A DNA stretch of 43,932 nucleotides from Thermoanaerobaculia bacterium (lineage in GTDB: Bacteria; Acidobacteriota; Thermoanaerobaculia; Multivoradales; J023), in the NCBI GenBank assembly GCA_028066595.1, contig JALCBJ010000005.1, positions 1 through 43,932 on the forward strand, given 5' to 3'. The position numbers and the translations under genes were made by a program. Every line of letters starts with the position of its first letter. Position 1 is the stretch's first letter. Positions 8,739 through 17,288 of this stretch are shown here, piece by piece. The notes beneath the pieces are model-generated. The model saw only the letters and a program-made list of their open reading frames with translations, had not been told where the DNA came from and did no database searches.

Positions 8739-9946
8739 CGACGGCGCCAGACCGGTTGCGGGTCGTGATCAGGAAACACCCTCGGTAGTGGAGCGTCGTC
8801 AGTCGACCCGGAATGCCAGTGGAGAATCGGTGTCAAGACGTCCCGATAGTCGTGCACAACGGGTAGATCGCCGGGACCCTCCAATACGGATCCATCCAGG
8901 CCAGGCCAATCGGCGGTGACGTGGCCACCGAGGCTGGGAAGTGCATCGCAAGCACCGCCGAGTGTCAGCATGACGCTTCCCCGACCGTGGTCCGTGCCGA
9001 ACGATGCGTTTTCGTGGACGCGTCGTCCGAATTCGGTCATTACGACGACTTGAGTGGTAGCGAGTTGGGGTCCGAGATCGTCGGCGAAGGCGGCGAGTCC
9101 GTCTCCCAGGTTGCGCAGCAGGGGCGCCAGCAGCGCGCTTTGGGTGAGATGGCTGTCCCAGCCGTTGAGGTCGAGGGTCGCCGCTTCGAGTCCGACACGG
9201 GCCTTGATCATGCGCGCGATCTCCCTTAGACCGCGGCCAAATTCACCTTTCGGATACTCGGCACCTCCCGAAGGGACGTAAGGTCGGCCGCGCAGATCTT
9301 CGATGCGGCGCAAGGCCGACACCGCCGAGCGCGAGGCATGACCGAGCTCTCCGGTTTCGAGACCGTAGAGCAACTCGATCTCGTGCAGAAGCAGCGCGGT
9401 CGCATAGGAATCCTGGCCGAGAGCCAGGCTGTCGAAGTCTTCCATGACCACCGCCGAGGGTGCACTCCGTAGAGACTCCGGCAGCGTCTTGCCCAAGGCC
9501 ACGGCGGAGAGAGCCGAAGCCTGGACTCCGCCACCGGCATCCTGACCGGCTCCGTAGCGTAGGTAGCGACCCAGCCAGCCGCCGCCTACCCCTTCGCCAC
9601 CATGCTCCATCAGATCCTGCGCTGAGAAGTGGGAGCGCGTATGGTCGTCGGAGCCGGCAGCGTGGATCACGCCGAACCTACCCTCGTCGAATAGCGGCCT
9701 GAGAGCGCCGAGGTGAGGGTGGAGCGCGAAGAGGTCGTCCAGACGGTGACCTTCGTTCGTGTCGATGCCGAGCAACGGTCGGGCACGGTGATAACCGTCG
9801 TCTGCCACGGGAGGGACCAACGTCAGGCCGTCGGCACCACCGCGAAGAAAGATCACCACCAACGTCTTCTCCTGGTCGCCGTCACCACTGACATGGACTT
9901 TCGGAGTATTCGGTCCGGTGGGTTGCGGAGCGTGAACCTGACCCAT
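8723..9946 (-). CDS. DUF1501 family protein
   Basis: The ATG at 9946 is chosen because GGGAG lies six bases ahead and the upstream extension is in the frame shadow of the neighbour. That gives 407 residues. Family hallmarks: FLRGGADGLTLVPP near the N-terminus, GGWLGRYL, MTEFGRRVHEN and GTDHGRGSVM, which carry the conserved residues of this alkaline-phosphatase-superfamily-like group. Unlike many DUF1501 proteins I see no Tat signal, so export may depend on its partner. It follows the DUF1800 gene by 32 bp. The two families are very commonly paired in Planctomycetota, Acidobacteriota and Proteobacteria and are thought to act together at the cell surface. The biochemical role is unknown. Confidence 0.93.
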   Translation of the reverse strand: MGQVHAPQPTGPNTPKVHVSGDGDQEKTLVVIFLRGGADGLTLVPPVADDGYHRARPLLGIDTNEGHRLDDLFALHPHLGALRPLFDEGRFGVIHAAGSDDHTRSHFSAQDLMEHGGEGVGGGWLGRYLRYGAGQDAGGGVQASALSAVALGKTLPESLRSAPSAVVMEDFDSLALGQDSYATALLLHEIELLYGLETGELGHASRSAVSALRRIEDLRGRPYVPSGGAEYPKGEFGRGLREIARMIKARVGLEAATLDLNGWDSHLTQSALLAPLLRNLGDGLAAFADDLGPQLATTQVVVMTEFGRRVHENASFGTDHGRGSVMLTLGGACDALPSLGGHVTADWPGLDGSVLEGPGDLPVVHDYRDVLTPILHWHSGSTDDAPLPRVFPDHDPQPVWRRRHSPS

Positions 9947-9978
9947 GACGTCTCCCGGTCGTAGGTTGGTGTGGTCGA

Positions 9979-11532
9979 TCAGAAACGCTGAAACGCGGGA
10001 CTGGCAACGAGCAGGGCCAACGCCTGCGGTCCGCGGCTTGCTGACCGGAGAATTCCGGATCTCTCCGCAGCGGTGGGCTGGCGACCGAGGACGTGCCGTG
10101 CGAGGTCTTCGAGGTCGCCGAATTCCCGAAGCAGAGACTCGATGCGGAGCGAGACGTCCGGGATGCGGTTCTCCGCCAGCGCTACGGCAAACTTCCAGCG
10201 CCACACCAGCGTGCCGAGCCAAGGCGTCTCCTCTTCTGGATAGCCATCAGGAGTCGGGTGCTGGAACGGCGCCTGTCCCATACTCAGCAGGTAGTCGAGC
10301 AAGCGGTCATCGGCTCGGGTCTGGGCGCCGGTGGTTCGTAGCGCCGAGACCACGAAGTGGAAGGGCCGCTTGAGACGGTTGCCTCGATAGCGGCTGTGCT
10401 CGTCGAAGAATTCCGGAGTCTGGAAGAGCGCGCGCAGCGTGCTGCGGATATCCCCCCGGCTGTCGAGGAAGGCCTGCGCCACGACGTCGACAGCGTTCGT
10501 CGGAGGCGGGGTGGCGATGAATCGACGGCAGAGTTTGGTGGCCAAGAATCGGGCTGTCGAAGGGTGGAGGGCGACGAGGTCGAGGACTCGATCGAGATCT
10601 CGACGGCCGAGGCCGGAAGGGATGCGATGCCCGAGCACCGTCTTGGCGCCGTTATCGTGCTCGTCCGGACGGAATTCCACACGTCCTTTGAAGAACTTCT
10701 CCTCGGATCGAACGGTCCAGCCCGTCAGGCAGCGCGCTACCTCCATCACATCCTGCTGTGTGTATCCGCCGTCGACGCCCAGGGTGTGCAGCTCCAACAG
10801 CTCGCGGGCGTAGTTCTCGTTGGGGCGCTCGTCCGGTGTGCGGCGCCGGTTGGTCCGGCCGTCGAGGTACCAGAGCATGGCGGGACTGGTGGCCGAAGCG
10901 CGCAACAGCTCGGGAAACGAGCCCAGGGCATGGGCGCGGACGACGTCCCGGTCGTCCGCGGTCTTGAGCCATCGACAGTCGCCTTTGGATACGTCGATAT
11001 TGAAGTGGTCGGTCCAGAACGAGACCATGACCTCGAATAGCTGGCGGCGGCTGTAGACGGCTCGGAGAAGGGCGCCTCGGCTGAGCTCCCGCAACAGGAG
11101 ATCGGGCTGGAATTCGAACAGCATCCCCACCGGTTCGTCGAGTGTCTCGAGACGGCGTACGATGAGACGAGCGGACTCGTCTTCGATGGACTCCGGCGCC
11201 AGTTGCTCCTCGAGGAAGGCACGCGCGGCGTCCTCCTGGGTGGCTCCGAGGCCGCGGATCCGGCCGTAGTCGTCGGGGCGGAGCCCGAAGGAGACCCGGC
11301 CGGCCACATGGCGGACCAGATCGATCTTCTGTGCGGCGGGGACGTCGAAGGGACCTGCTACCTCGGGATCACGTCCGGTGTCCCAGCCGCCGAAGTCGAA
11401 TCCCCAGGCAGGGATCAGATCGGTGCCGTCGCCGCAGCCGGTGCACGCACCCAACGCCAGCAGGGCGGAAGTACCCAGAAATCCGCGGCGCGACAGGTCC
11501 CGCCTCGTCGGGAGGTGGCGTCGTGGACTCAT
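9979..11532 (-). CDS. DUF1800 family exported protein
   Basis: 517 residues. The N-terminus has a twin-arginine-like stretch (SRRGFLGTSALLALGACTGC), consistent with Tat export and possibly lipidation at the Cys. DUF1800 signatures include HVAGRVSFGLRP, MVSFWTDHFNI, FQTPEFF, KRPFHFVVSALR and HPTPDGYP. The ATG start overlaps the stop of the membrane-protein gene by four bases (ATGA), and the DUF1501 gene follows after 32 bp, so the three are probably one transcript. DUF1800 proteins have no settled function. Their constant pairing with DUF1501 suggests a shared envelope complex. Confidence 0.95.
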   Translation of the reverse strand: MSPRRHLPTRRDLSRRGFLGTSALLALGACTGCGDGTDLIPAWGFDFGGWDTGRDPEVAGPFDVPAAQKIDLVRHVAGRVSFGLRPDDYGRIRGLGATQEDAARAFLEEQLAPESIEDESARLIVRRLETLDEPVGMLFEFQPDLLLRELSRGALLRAVYSRRQLFEVMVSFWTDHFNIDVSKGDCRWLKTADDRDVVRAHALGSFPELLRASATSPAMLWYLDGRTNRRRTPDERPNENYARELLELHTLGVDGGYTQQDVMEVARCLTGWTVRSEEKFFKGRVEFRPDEHDNGAKTVLGHRIPSGLGRRDLDRVLDLVALHPSTARFLATKLCRRFIATPPPTNAVDVVAQAFLDSRGDIRSTLRALFQTPEFFDEHSRYRGNRLKRPFHFVVSALRTTGAQTRADDRLLDYLLSMGQAPFQHPTPDGYPEEETPWLGTLVWRWKFAVALAENRIPDVSLRIESLLREFGDLEDLARHVLGRQPTAAERSGILRSASRGPQALALLVASPAFQRF

Positions 11533-12065
11533 GCCGCCCGTCCCCAGGGCGCTTCGCCTGGCATCGCGACCTCAGGGGCTGTCCGCTTCGGCCGGACTGC
11601 CAGCAGGGCCGCTCCCAGGCCGAAGGCGAGGGTTGCCGGGAAGGTCACGAACCAGCCGAAGAACGGCAGCAAGAAACTCAGAACCAGAACGATGGCGCCA
11701 CGAAGAAGTGTGCGCCACGGCGCGTCGCGATCGGCGGCAGAGGGCAAGCCGCGACCGATGCGTAGCGCGACCCCAGCCGAGCCTGCGAAGGCCAAAGCGA
11801 GGGGGACGGTGCCGACGAGCAGCGCCAGGGCTGTCGCGACGACATGCCCGAGGCTCTGGAGCGCCAGGGCGACGAACAGCGCGATCCCGGCGGCTGGTAT
11901 TCCGACCGCGAAGGAAGCGATGATCCCTCGCCACGATCCGGGGGCCTGCGCCGATCGCTCGACCAGACGTGGAGTCAGAGCGTGAGCCGCCAGCATGTAG
12001 GTCACCAGCACCGTCAGGCCGCCGATCACCAACAAGAGAATCTTCAGGACGTCGGCCATGATCAT
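11529..12065 (-). CDS. four-helix membrane protein of unknown function
   Basis: 178 residues. The ATG at 12065 is preceded by AAAGGAG with good spacing. Hydrophobic segments lie near residues 3-23 (VLKILLLVIGGLTVLVTYML), 45-65, 70-95 and 118-150, so four or five membrane helices are likely, with a short basic C-terminal tail. No family recognised. The stop codon overlaps the DUF1800 start, which ties it to the DUF1800/DUF1501 pair. It starts 112 bp after hutU on the same strand, so read-through from the hut genes is possible. In the gap a perfect 6-bp hairpin (GTGCCG...CGGCAC, 12090-12108) lacks a T-run and is at best a weak terminator. Confidence 0.8.
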   Translation of the reverse strand: MIMADVLKILLLVIGGLTVLVTYMLAAHALTPRLVERSAQAPGSWRGIIASFAVGIPAAGIALFVALALQSLGHVVATALALLVGTVPLALAFAGSAGVALRIGRGLPSAADRDAPWRTLLRGAIVLVLSFLLPFFGWFVTFPATLAFGLGAALLAVRPKRTAPEVAMPGEAPWGRAA

Positions 12066-12177
12066 GCGAGCGCTCCTTTCGTCGTTGTCGTGCCGTTGAG
12101 AGCGGCACTTCAGCAGACGGAAACGGGGCGCTACGGGTTCCGGTACCGGCCGGATCCCGACTCTTCGAAGGGACGTC

Positions 12178-13851
12178 CTACAAGCTCGGCAGATCCAGCC
12201 CGTGCTCCCGTGCGCACTGGACGGCGGCGTCGTAGCCGGCGTCCGCGTGGCGCATGACGCCTGACGCGGGGTCATTCCACAGGACCCGCTCGATCCTGCG
12301 GTCTGCGGCATCGCTGCCATCGCAGCAGATCACCAGCCCAGCGTGCTGCGAATAGCCCATGCCGACGCCACCACCGTGATGCAGGCTCACCCACGTCGCA
12401 CCGCTAGCCGTACTGAGCAGGGCGTTCAACAGCGGCCAGTCGGAGACCGCGTCGGAGCCATCGAGCATGCCTTCCGTCTCGCGGTTCGGACTGGCCACGG
12501 ATCCGGAATCGAGGTGGTCACGACCGATGACGACCGGTGCTTGCAACTCACCGCGGCGGACCATCTCGTTGAACGCCAGCCCTAGGCGGTGGCGCTGGCC
12601 CAGGCCGACCCAGCAGATACGCGACGGAAGACCCTGGAACGCGATGCGCTCACGCGCCATGTCCAGCCAGTTGTGCAGGTGGGGATCGTCGGGGATCAGC
12701 TCCTTCACCTTGGCATCGGTGCGGTAGATGTCTTCGGGATCGCCGGACAGAGCCGCCCAGCGGAACGGACCGATCCCGCGACAGAACAGTGGGCGGATGT
12801 ACGCCGGCACAAAACCTGGGAAAGCGAAGGCGTCATCGACTCCTGCATCCTTCGCTACCTGGCGGATGTTGTTGCCGTAGTCGAAGGTAGGAACTCCCTG
12901 CTCGGCAAAGCCCAGCATCGCGCGTACGTGTGTGGCCATCGATTCGCGGGCAGCCGCCTCGACCGACTTCGGGTCGCTCTCACGCATCTCGAGCCACTGC
13001 TCCAGAGTCCAGCCGGCGGGCAGGTAGCCGTTGATGGGATCGTGGGCGGAGGTCTGATCCGTGACCGCGTCGGGCCGGATACCTCTGGCGAGCATTTCGG
13101 GGAGAACCTCCGCTGCGTTGCCCAGTAGTCCGACCGAGATCGCCCGGCCCTCCTGGCGCGCGCGCTCGAGGATCGTCATCGCTTCGTCGAGACTGTCGGC
13201 CGAGGTATCGAGATAGCGGGTATCGAGTCGCATCTGAATACGGCTCGGCTGACACTCGATAGCCAGCATGGAGGCGCCCGCCATGGTCGCAGCGAGGGGC
13301 TGTGCGCCTCCCATGCCACCAAGTCCGGCGGTCAGGATCCACTTGCCCGTGAGATCGCCGCCATAGTGTTGGCGACCCATCTCGACGAAGGTCTCGTAGG
13401 TGCCTTGGACGATGCCCTGGCTGCCGATGTAGATCCACGAGCCCGCGGTCATCTGGCCGTACATCATCAGACCCTTGGCGTCGAGGTCGTGGAAGTGATC
13501 CCAGCTCGAACAGGCAGGCACCAGATTAGAGTTCGCGATGAGGACACGAGGCGCGTCCGGGTGGGTGCGAAAGATCCCTACCGGCTTGCCCGACTGGACG
13601 AGCAGGGTCTCGTCCTCCTCAAGCCGCTTCAACGCGTCGCACAGGGCGTCGAATGCTCGCCAGTCGCGTGCGGCTCGGCCGATACCACCGTAGACGACCA
13701 GCTCCTCCGGGCGCTCCGCGACAGCGGGGTCGAGATTGTTCATCAGCATGCGTAGAGGCGCCTCCGTGAGCCAGCTCTTGGCGTGGAGCACCGGTCCGGT
13801 GGGCGCCTGGATGTGGCGTGACGGATCGAGGCGGGAGGGTCGGTCGGTCAT
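12178..13851 (-). CDS. hutU: urocanate hydratase
   Basis: 557 residues, the usual full length (about 550-560). The enzyme adds water to urocanate to give 4-imidazolone-5-propionate, the second step of histidine degradation, using tightly bound NAD+ as an electrophile. Visible family signatures are [11 protein letters not shown] near the N-terminus, the glycine-rich [15 protein letters not shown]-binding segment, the active-site Cys in [14 protein letters not shown], and the C-terminal [17 protein letters not shown] with [16 protein letters not shown]. It is the last hut gene on the minus strand (hutI-hutC-hutU), 27 bp after hutC. Cytoplasmic. Confidence 0.98.
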   Translation of the reverse strand: MTDRPSRLDPSRHIQAPTGPVLHAKSWLTEAPLRMLMNNLDPAVAERPEELVVYGGIGRAARDWRAFDALCDALKRLEEDETLLVQSGKPVGIFRTHPDAPRVLIANSNLVPACSSWDHFHDLDAKGLMMYGQMTAGSWIYIGSQGIVQGTYETFVEMGRQHYGGDLTGKWILTAGLGGMGGAQPLAATMAGASMLAIECQPSRIQMRLDTRYLDTSADSLDEAMTILERARQEGRAISVGLLGNAAEVLPEMLARGIRPDAVTDQTSAHDPINGYLPAGWTLEQWLEMRESDPKSVEAAARESMATHVRAMLGFAEQGVPTFDYGNNIRQVAKDAGVDDAFAFPGFVPAYIRPLFCRGIGPFRWAALSGDPEDIYRTDAKVKELIPDDPHLHNWLDMARERIAFQGLPSRICWVGLGQRHRLGLAFNEMVRRGELQAPVVIGRDHLDSGSVASPNRETEGMLDGSDAVSDWPLLNALLSTASGATWVSLHHGGGVGMGYSQHAGLVICCDGSDAADRRIERVLWNDPASGVMRHADAGYDAAVQCAREHGLDLPSL

Positions 13852-13878
13852 GTGCTGCGTCTCTCGTAGATCGGGAAT

Positions 13879-14631
13879 TCAGGAAGCGGCGTGTTGGACT
13901 CCGTCCAGCGTGCCGGTTGGCGAGGTACGGTGACGGCCGCGGAGCTCGTAGCGGCTGGCGGGGTAGGTCAAGGTGACGTCGGTGGCGACCCGGCCCCACG
14001 ACCAGGAGCGGCGGTGGACCACGAGACATGGCTCGTGAATTCCGAGCTCGAGCAATGCCCGCTCGGTGGCGTTGGGCACGGTGGCCCGCACGACGTGCTC
14101 GAGCTCCGACACCGGCGTGATCGAGAGTAGATACTCGGTGGGGGTGACGTGTTCGAAGTCCTGGTCGAAGAACTGCGGTGCGACTTGCGGATGGACGTAG
14201 CGGTCTTCGATCTGCACCGGCACCTCGTTCTCGAGATGTACGAGCACGAGATGGAAGAGGTGGCCGAGGCTGGCGTCTTCGAAGCGCTGGTGCAGAACCG
14301 CCGTCGTCGGTACCCGACCGCGGGCCGTCATCCGCGCGCGATGGACCCGGCCACGGCTCCGGATCTCATCCGCGATGTCGCGAAGCTCCACGAGGCTGGT
14401 CTGACGACTGGGCCGGGCGACGAACGTACCGACTCCTTGCAACCGCCGGAGCACCCCTTCGTCCGCCAGCTCCCGTAACGCTCGGTTGACCGTCATCCGG
14501 CTGACACCGAATTCTTCGACCAGCCGGTTTTCCGACGGTACGCGATGGCCCGTGGGCCAATCGCCGCTACGAATCTGGCGTAGCACATGCTCTTTGACCT
14601 GACGGTAGAGCGGTTGTGGAGCGCTGTTCAT
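13879..14631 (-). CDS. hutC: GntR-family histidine-utilisation repressor
   Basis: 250 residues. The start at 14631 overlaps the hutI stop (ATGA). Residues 5-75 form a GntR winged helix (RVPSENRLVEEFGVSRMTVNRALRELADEG in the sequence, recognition helix at SRMTVNRAL). Residues about 95-235 form a UTRA effector domain like that of HutC proteins, which bind urocanate and release DNA. Being embedded between hutI and hutU implies autoregulation. The likely operator is the short divergent gap at 15864-15887. Known HutC proteins repress hut genes until urocanate builds up; that this one does so is inferred from context. Confidence 0.93.
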   Translation of the reverse strand: MNSAPQPLYRQVKEHVLRQIRSGDWPTGHRVPSENRLVEEFGVSRMTVNRALRELADEGVLRRLQGVGTFVARPSRQTSLVELRDIADEIRSRGRVHRARMTARGRVPTTAVLHQRFEDASLGHLFHLVLVHLENEVPVQIEDRYVHPQVAPQFFDQDFEHVTPTEYLLSITPVSELEHVVRATVPNATERALLELGIHEPCLVVHRRSWSWGRVATDVTLTYPASRYELRGRHRTSPTGTLDGVQHAAS

Positions 14632-15863
14632 GCGGATACCCGCCGCAACGAACCACCCAGATAAGCGGCGACGCACGGGTTCACACCCAGCGGGTAGACG
14701 AGCTCTCCGGGCCGGCTGACGTTCCATATTGCGAGGTCGGCACGCAAACCGGCTGCGATGCGCCCGCGATCGGTGAAGCCGAGGGCGCGTGCGGCGTGCT
14801 CGGTGACGCCGCGGAGGGCCTGCTCTGGCGTCAGGCCAAACAGTACACAGGCCATGTTCATCGCTACCAGAAGTGAGCCGACCGGCGACGAGCCGGGATT
14901 GAGATCGGTGGCGACGGCGATCGGCACGCCGGCAGCCTGAAGGTCCGCGACCGGCGGTTTGTGGCGTTCGCGCAGGTAGTAGAAGGCCCCCGGCAAGAGC
15001 ACGGCCACCGTGCCTGCAGAGGCCATCGCCGAGACGCCGTCGCTGCTCAGATATTCGAGGTGGTCGCAAGACAGCGCTCCACGCCGTGCCGCCATCGCAG
15101 CGCCGCCGAGATCCGAGAGTTGCTCGGCGTGGAGCTTGATCGGCAGGCCATGGTCTGCAGCCGCGTCGAACACCCGCTCCATCTCGGGGACCGAGAACGC
15201 GATGCCCTCACAGAAGCCGTCGACCGCGTCGGCCAGATCGGCCTCGGCCACAGCAGGCATCATCTCGTCTACGAGAAGCCGAAGGTACGCCTCCCGGTCG
15301 CCGCGATACTCCGGTGGCAGAGCGTGTGCACCGAGAAACGAGGTGACTACATCGACCTCTCGCTGTGCTCCGAGCCGTCTTGCGACACGCAGCATCTTGG
15401 TCTCGGTGGCGGTATCGAGGCCGTAGCCCGACTTGATCTCGACCGTGGTCACGCCCTCCTCTAGTAGACGGTCGAGCCGCTGGGCGGAGGCCTCGAAGAG
15501 CTCCTCCTCGTCCGCCACGCGGGTGGCGTGGACGGTCGAGACGATACCCCCGCCGGACTGTGCGATGGCTTCGTAGGAGGCACCCTCGAGCCGCATCTCG
15601 AACTCACGAGCGCGATCGCCGCCGAAGACCATGTGTGTGTGGCAGTCGATCAGTCCGGGAGTCATCAGGCGTCCCGCCAGATCGATGTGCTCGACATCCG
15701 TGGTCGCGGGTGCCTCTTCCACCGGTCCGACCCAGGCGATGCGCTCGGCTTCCACCAGCACCGCGCCGCGGGAGAGCAGACCGTAGGGCTCGGGCGACGA
15801 CGACGCGTCGAGTGTCGCGATCGGGCCACCGGTGAAGAGCCGGCGAGGCGCTTGCTTGTCCAT
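14628..15863 (-). CDS. hutI: imidazolonepropionase
   Basis: 411 residues, typical length. It hydrolyses 4-imidazolone-5-propionate to N-formimino-L-glutamate, the third step of histidine breakdown. It is an amidohydrolase-superfamily TIM barrel: the metal-binding His75 and His77 lie in GLIDCHTHMVFGG, followed by EIKSGYGLD, FLGAHALPPEY, the His of KLHAEQLSD and the Asp-bearing ATDLNPGSSP. It is the first gene of the minus-strand hut transcript. Its ATG lies 24 bp from the divergent hutF start. No Shine-Dalgarno sequence is visible, so initiation may be leaderless or weak. Confidence 0.98.
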   Translation of the reverse strand: MDKQAPRRLFTGGPIATLDASSSPEPYGLLSRGAVLVEAERIAWVGPVEEAPATTDVEHIDLAGRLMTPGLIDCHTHMVFGGDRAREFEMRLEGASYEAIAQSGGGIVSTVHATRVADEEELFEASAQRLDRLLEEGVTTVEIKSGYGLDTATETKMLRVARRLGAQREVDVVTSFLGAHALPPEYRGDREAYLRLLVDEMMPAVAEADLADAVDGFCEGIAFSVPEMERVFDAAADHGLPIKLHAEQLSDLGGAAMAARRGALSCDHLEYLSSDGVSAMASAGTVAVLLPGAFYYLRERHKPPVADLQAAGVPIAVATDLNPGSSPVGSLLVAMNMACVLFGLTPEQALRGVTEHAARALGFTDRGRIAAGLRADLAIWNVSRPGELVYPLGVNPCVAAYLGGSLRRVSA

Positions 15864-15887
15864 GGTTGTCTATACTAATCTTCGGCC
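15864..15887. promoter_or_regulatory. 24-bp divergent hut control region
   Basis: Only 24 bp separate the hutI and hutF start codons. The gap holds TGTCTATACT at 15867-15876, which fits the general GntR operator pattern (yGTm...kACy) and also contains TATACT, a good -10 hexamer for hutF placed 12 bases before its ATG. Neither gene has a visible Shine-Dalgarno sequence. I infer that both promoters overlap here or extend into the opposite coding region, that the transcripts may be leaderless, and that HutC bound at this site could silence both directions at once. Confidence 0.5.
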
Positions 15888-17288
15888 ATGGGATCGAGCA
15901 AGCAGCCCGCCGTATTCCACTGCGCTTCGGCGTTGCTATCGAGCGGTTGGGCGAGCGACGTCGCGATCGAAGTAGACGCGGTAGGCGACATCGAGTCGGT
16001 CGAGGTCGGGGTGTCGCCCGCGCCCGAAGCGCGACATCTCCGAGGCGCCGTGGTCCCGGGCCTGCCCAACGTCCACTCCCATGCCCATCAGCGGGCGATG
16101 GCGGGCCTCGCTGAACGCGCGGGTGACGGTGCGGATAGCTTCTGGACCTGGCGTGAAGTGATGTACGGATTCCTCGATCGGATGAGCCCCGACGACCTGG
16201 AGGCGATCGCGGCACAGCTCTACCTGGAGATGGCCAAGGCGGGATTCACGGCGGTAGGCGAGTTCCAGTATCTCCACCACGCTCCCGACGGCAGACCCTA
16301 CGATCGTGTTGCCGAGATGACCCTACGATGCCATCAGGCGGCTACTGCGGTGGGACTCGGCTTCACGGCACTCCCTGTGCTCTACAGCTACGGCGACTTC
16401 GGAGCACTACCACCGACCGGGGGCCAGCGTCGTTTTCTGAACGATGCCGAGCGATTCCTGCACTTGTTCCACCAGGTGGCATCCACAGTTGCGGACGATC
16501 GAAACGCTTCGATCGGCATCGCGCCCCATTCGCTGCGCGCCGTGAGTGCCGAGATGTTACGCGAGGTACTCGACGCACTGCCGCCGGACACGTTGGTGCA
16601 TCTACACGTCGCCGAGCAGCTGAAAGAAGTCGAAGACTGTCTCTCGTGGAGTGGGCAGCGGCCGGTGGAGTGGTTGCTCGACCACATGGATCTCTCGTCT
16701 CGATGGTGTCTGATCCATGCGACTCACATGACGCCACAGGAAACGGCAGCACTGGCACAGACAGGCGCGGTCGCCGGCCTGTGCCCGACCACTGAGGCCA
16801 ACCTCGGTGACGGCATCTTTCCGGCCCCTGACTTCCTCGGCATTGGCGGCACGATCGCCATCGGTTCCGACAGCCACATCACCGTCGATCCTGCGGAAGA
16901 TCTCCGGACTCTCGAATACGGCCAGCGGCTGCGCGACAGAGCGCGCAACGTCCTTGCAGGCGGTCCAGGCCGATCCACTGGACGGAACCTACTGGACCAG
17001 GCTCTCGCTGGCGGTGCTCGGGCTCTCGGCAGACCGTTGGGTGCTATCGCTCCAAAGTACCGAGCCGACCTGGTCGTCCTCGACACCGAACATCCCTCTC
17101 TTGTCGGCCGCGGCGGCGATGATCTGCTCGACAGCTGGATCTTCTCCGCTGGCCGAATGTGCATACGCGACGTCATCATCGGTGGGCGGCTCGTCGTTGC
17201 CGATCGCCGTCATGTCCAGGAAGATCAAGTGCTCCGAAGCTTCCGAGCTACCCTCGACAGACTCCAGCTTTCTTTGGTGAACACATGA
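15888..17288 (+). CDS. hutF: formimidoylglutamate deiminase
   Basis: 466 residues. It deiminates N-formimino-L-glutamate to N-formyl-L-glutamate and ammonia, the branch of histidine degradation that then needs HutG to release formate. It belongs to the amidohydrolase superfamily: metal ligands His63 and His65 in LPNVHSHAHQRAMAG, a long insertion typical of HutF (GFTAVGEFQYLHHAPDG), a His in VHLHVAEQ, HATHMTPQE, and the Asp of AIGSDSHITVDPAEDLR. Its stop overlaps the hutH start (ATGA), so the two are co-translated. No hutG lies in the window, so the last step must be encoded elsewhere. Confidence 0.96.
   Translation: MGSSKQPAVFHCASALLSSGWASDVAIEVDAVGDIESVEVGVSPAPEARHLRGAVVPGLPNVHSHAHQRAMAGLAERAGDGADSFWTWREVMYGFLDRMSPDDLEAIAAQLYLEMAKAGFTAVGEFQYLHHAPDGRPYDRVAEMTLRCHQAATAVGLGFTALPVLYSYGDFGALPPTGGQRRFLNDAERFLHLFHQVASTVADDRNASIGIAPHSLRAVSAEMLREVLDALPPDTLVHLHVAEQLKEVEDCLSWSGQRPVEWLLDHMDLSSRWCLIHATHMTPQETAALAQTGAVAGLCPTTEANLGDGIFPAPDFLGIGGTIAIGSDSHITVDPAEDLRTLEYGQRLRDRARNVLAGGPGRSTGRNLLDQALAGGARALGRPLGAIAPKYRADLVVLDTEHPSLVGRGGDDLLDSWIFSAGRMCIRDVIIGGRLVVADRRHVQEDQVLRSFRATLDRLQLSLVNT

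Noticed and set aside
10357..11040. 227-residue plus-strand frame
   Set aside because: Antisense to the well-supported DUF1800 gene; no domain or ribosome site.
11203..11985. 260-residue plus-strand frame
   Set aside because: Antisense to the DUF1800 and membrane-protein genes; Arg/Ala/Pro-rich composition typical of shadow frames.
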